A program made the position numbers and the translations under genes. From DATKQY01 sp035532475 (GTDB taxonomy: Bacteria; Actinomycetota; Acidimicrobiia; Acidimicrobiales; Bog-793): a stretch of DNA of 50,656 nucleotides. Numbering within the stretch: the stretch's first letter is position 1; each line of letters begins with the position of its first letter. Below are positions 50,476-50,656 of the stretch, one piece after another. The stretch covers positions 1 through 50,656 of the forward strand of contig DATKQY010000063.1 of assembly GCA_035532475.1 (NCBI GenBank), given 5' to 3'. The notes under the pieces were generated by a model, which did no database searches, was not told where the DNA came from, and saw only the letters and a list, made by a program, of their open reading frames with translations.

Positions 50476-50656
50476 CCCGAGCAGACGGCACCGCTGCGGC
50501 GGCCGGAGCCTCCGTCCTCACCCCGCCCGACGTCGTGCGCTCCGCCTACGCCGAGCTCGCCGTCACCGACCTCGACCGCTCCCGGTGGTTCTGGGTCGAC
50601 CTGCTCGGCTTCGCGGTGACCGCCGAGGAGGACGACGCGCTGTACCTGCGCGGCTA
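50472..50656 (+). CDS. Extradiol ring-cleavage dioxygenase, HpaD-like, 5' part
   Basis: The first 61 codons of a gene that runs off the right edge. After ~20 variable residues comes PPDVVRSAYAELAVTDLDRS, then FWVDLLGFAVTAEEDDALYLRG. This matches the start of the VOC-type 3,4-dihydroxyphenylacetate (homoprotocatechuate) 2,3-dioxygenases as I know them. The enzyme opens the catechol ring next to the hydroxyls with Fe(II) or Mn(II). Metal ligands lie beyond the window. The GTG at 50472 has no ribosome binding site of its own, unlike the short frame just upstream. Confidence 0.65.
   Translation, partial: MTRADGTAAAAGASVLTPPDVVRSAYAELAVTDLDRSRWFWVDLLGFAVTAEEDDALYLRG

Overview
The window reads as chromosomal DNA of a high-GC Gram-positive bacterium, most likely an actinomycetote and possibly of the Acidimicrobiia. 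The basis is GTG/ATG starts with GGAGG-type ribosome binding sites, a deazaflavin (F420)-type nitroreductase, a DUF1918 protein, a DevR/DosR-like regulator with DosR-like boxes, and a lone EF-G2-like gene. The species assignment is inference. I found no rRNA, tRNA or CRISPR array. The only mobile DNA is the first 130 bases, which hold the 5' tip of an IS481-type transposase gene cut by the window edge.

Layout. (1) 0.4-9.2 kb, signalling: two membrane or PAS-linked GGDEF-EAL proteins (one with an intact GGDEF motif, one with SSDEF), a small membrane protein, an F420-type nitroreductase, an OmpR-type two-component pair, and a divergent kelch-repeat membrane protein. (2) 9.3-18.1 kb, a dormancy/hypoxia-type block: cytochrome b-like membrane protein, long pyruvate-kinase-like enzyme, zinc alcohol dehydrogenase, DUF1918, Hsp20, CYTH-CHAD protein, PPOX flavoprotein, a DevR/DosR-like regulator, an unknown helical protein and a universal stress protein. 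Sequences close to the mycobacterial DosR palindrome lie in the promoter regions of at least three of these genes. (3) 18.3-30.9 kb, housekeeping and accessory genes: Lon protease, an ABC-2 exporter, signal peptidase I, a cell-wall amidase, an aldo/keto reductase, a TauE/SafE permease, an EF-G-like GTPase, a two-domain VOC protein and a DUF427 protein. (4) 30.9-35.9 kb, the methylcitrate pathway prpD-prpB-prpC on the minus strand, divergent from a GntR/FCD regulator. The 600-base gap between them contains an unusually AT-rich segment with repeated TATC(G/C) elements. (5) 36.0-49.9 kb, a one-carbon and methyl-cycle block: folD, a PucR-type regulator, a fused homocysteine methyltransferase-MTHF reductase, metK, a MetV-like cysteine-rich protein, metF, a MidA-like SAM methyltransferase of unknown substrate, a fused MetE-core/adenosine-kinase protein, ahcY and purU. 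(6) 49.9-50.66 kb: a VOC protein and the start of a ring-cleaving dioxygenase.

The most remarkable object is the MetE-core/PfkB kinase fusion at 45085-47325. SAH hydrolase, encoded by the next gene, releases homocysteine and adenosine. The two halves of the fusion look suited to consume exactly those two products. Together with MetK, an unassigned methyltransferase, two MTHF-reductase modules and two homocysteine methyltransferase modules, the block encodes a complete SAM regeneration cycle with an open question: which methyl acceptor it serves.

All calls come from reading the sequence and translations. No database search was run.
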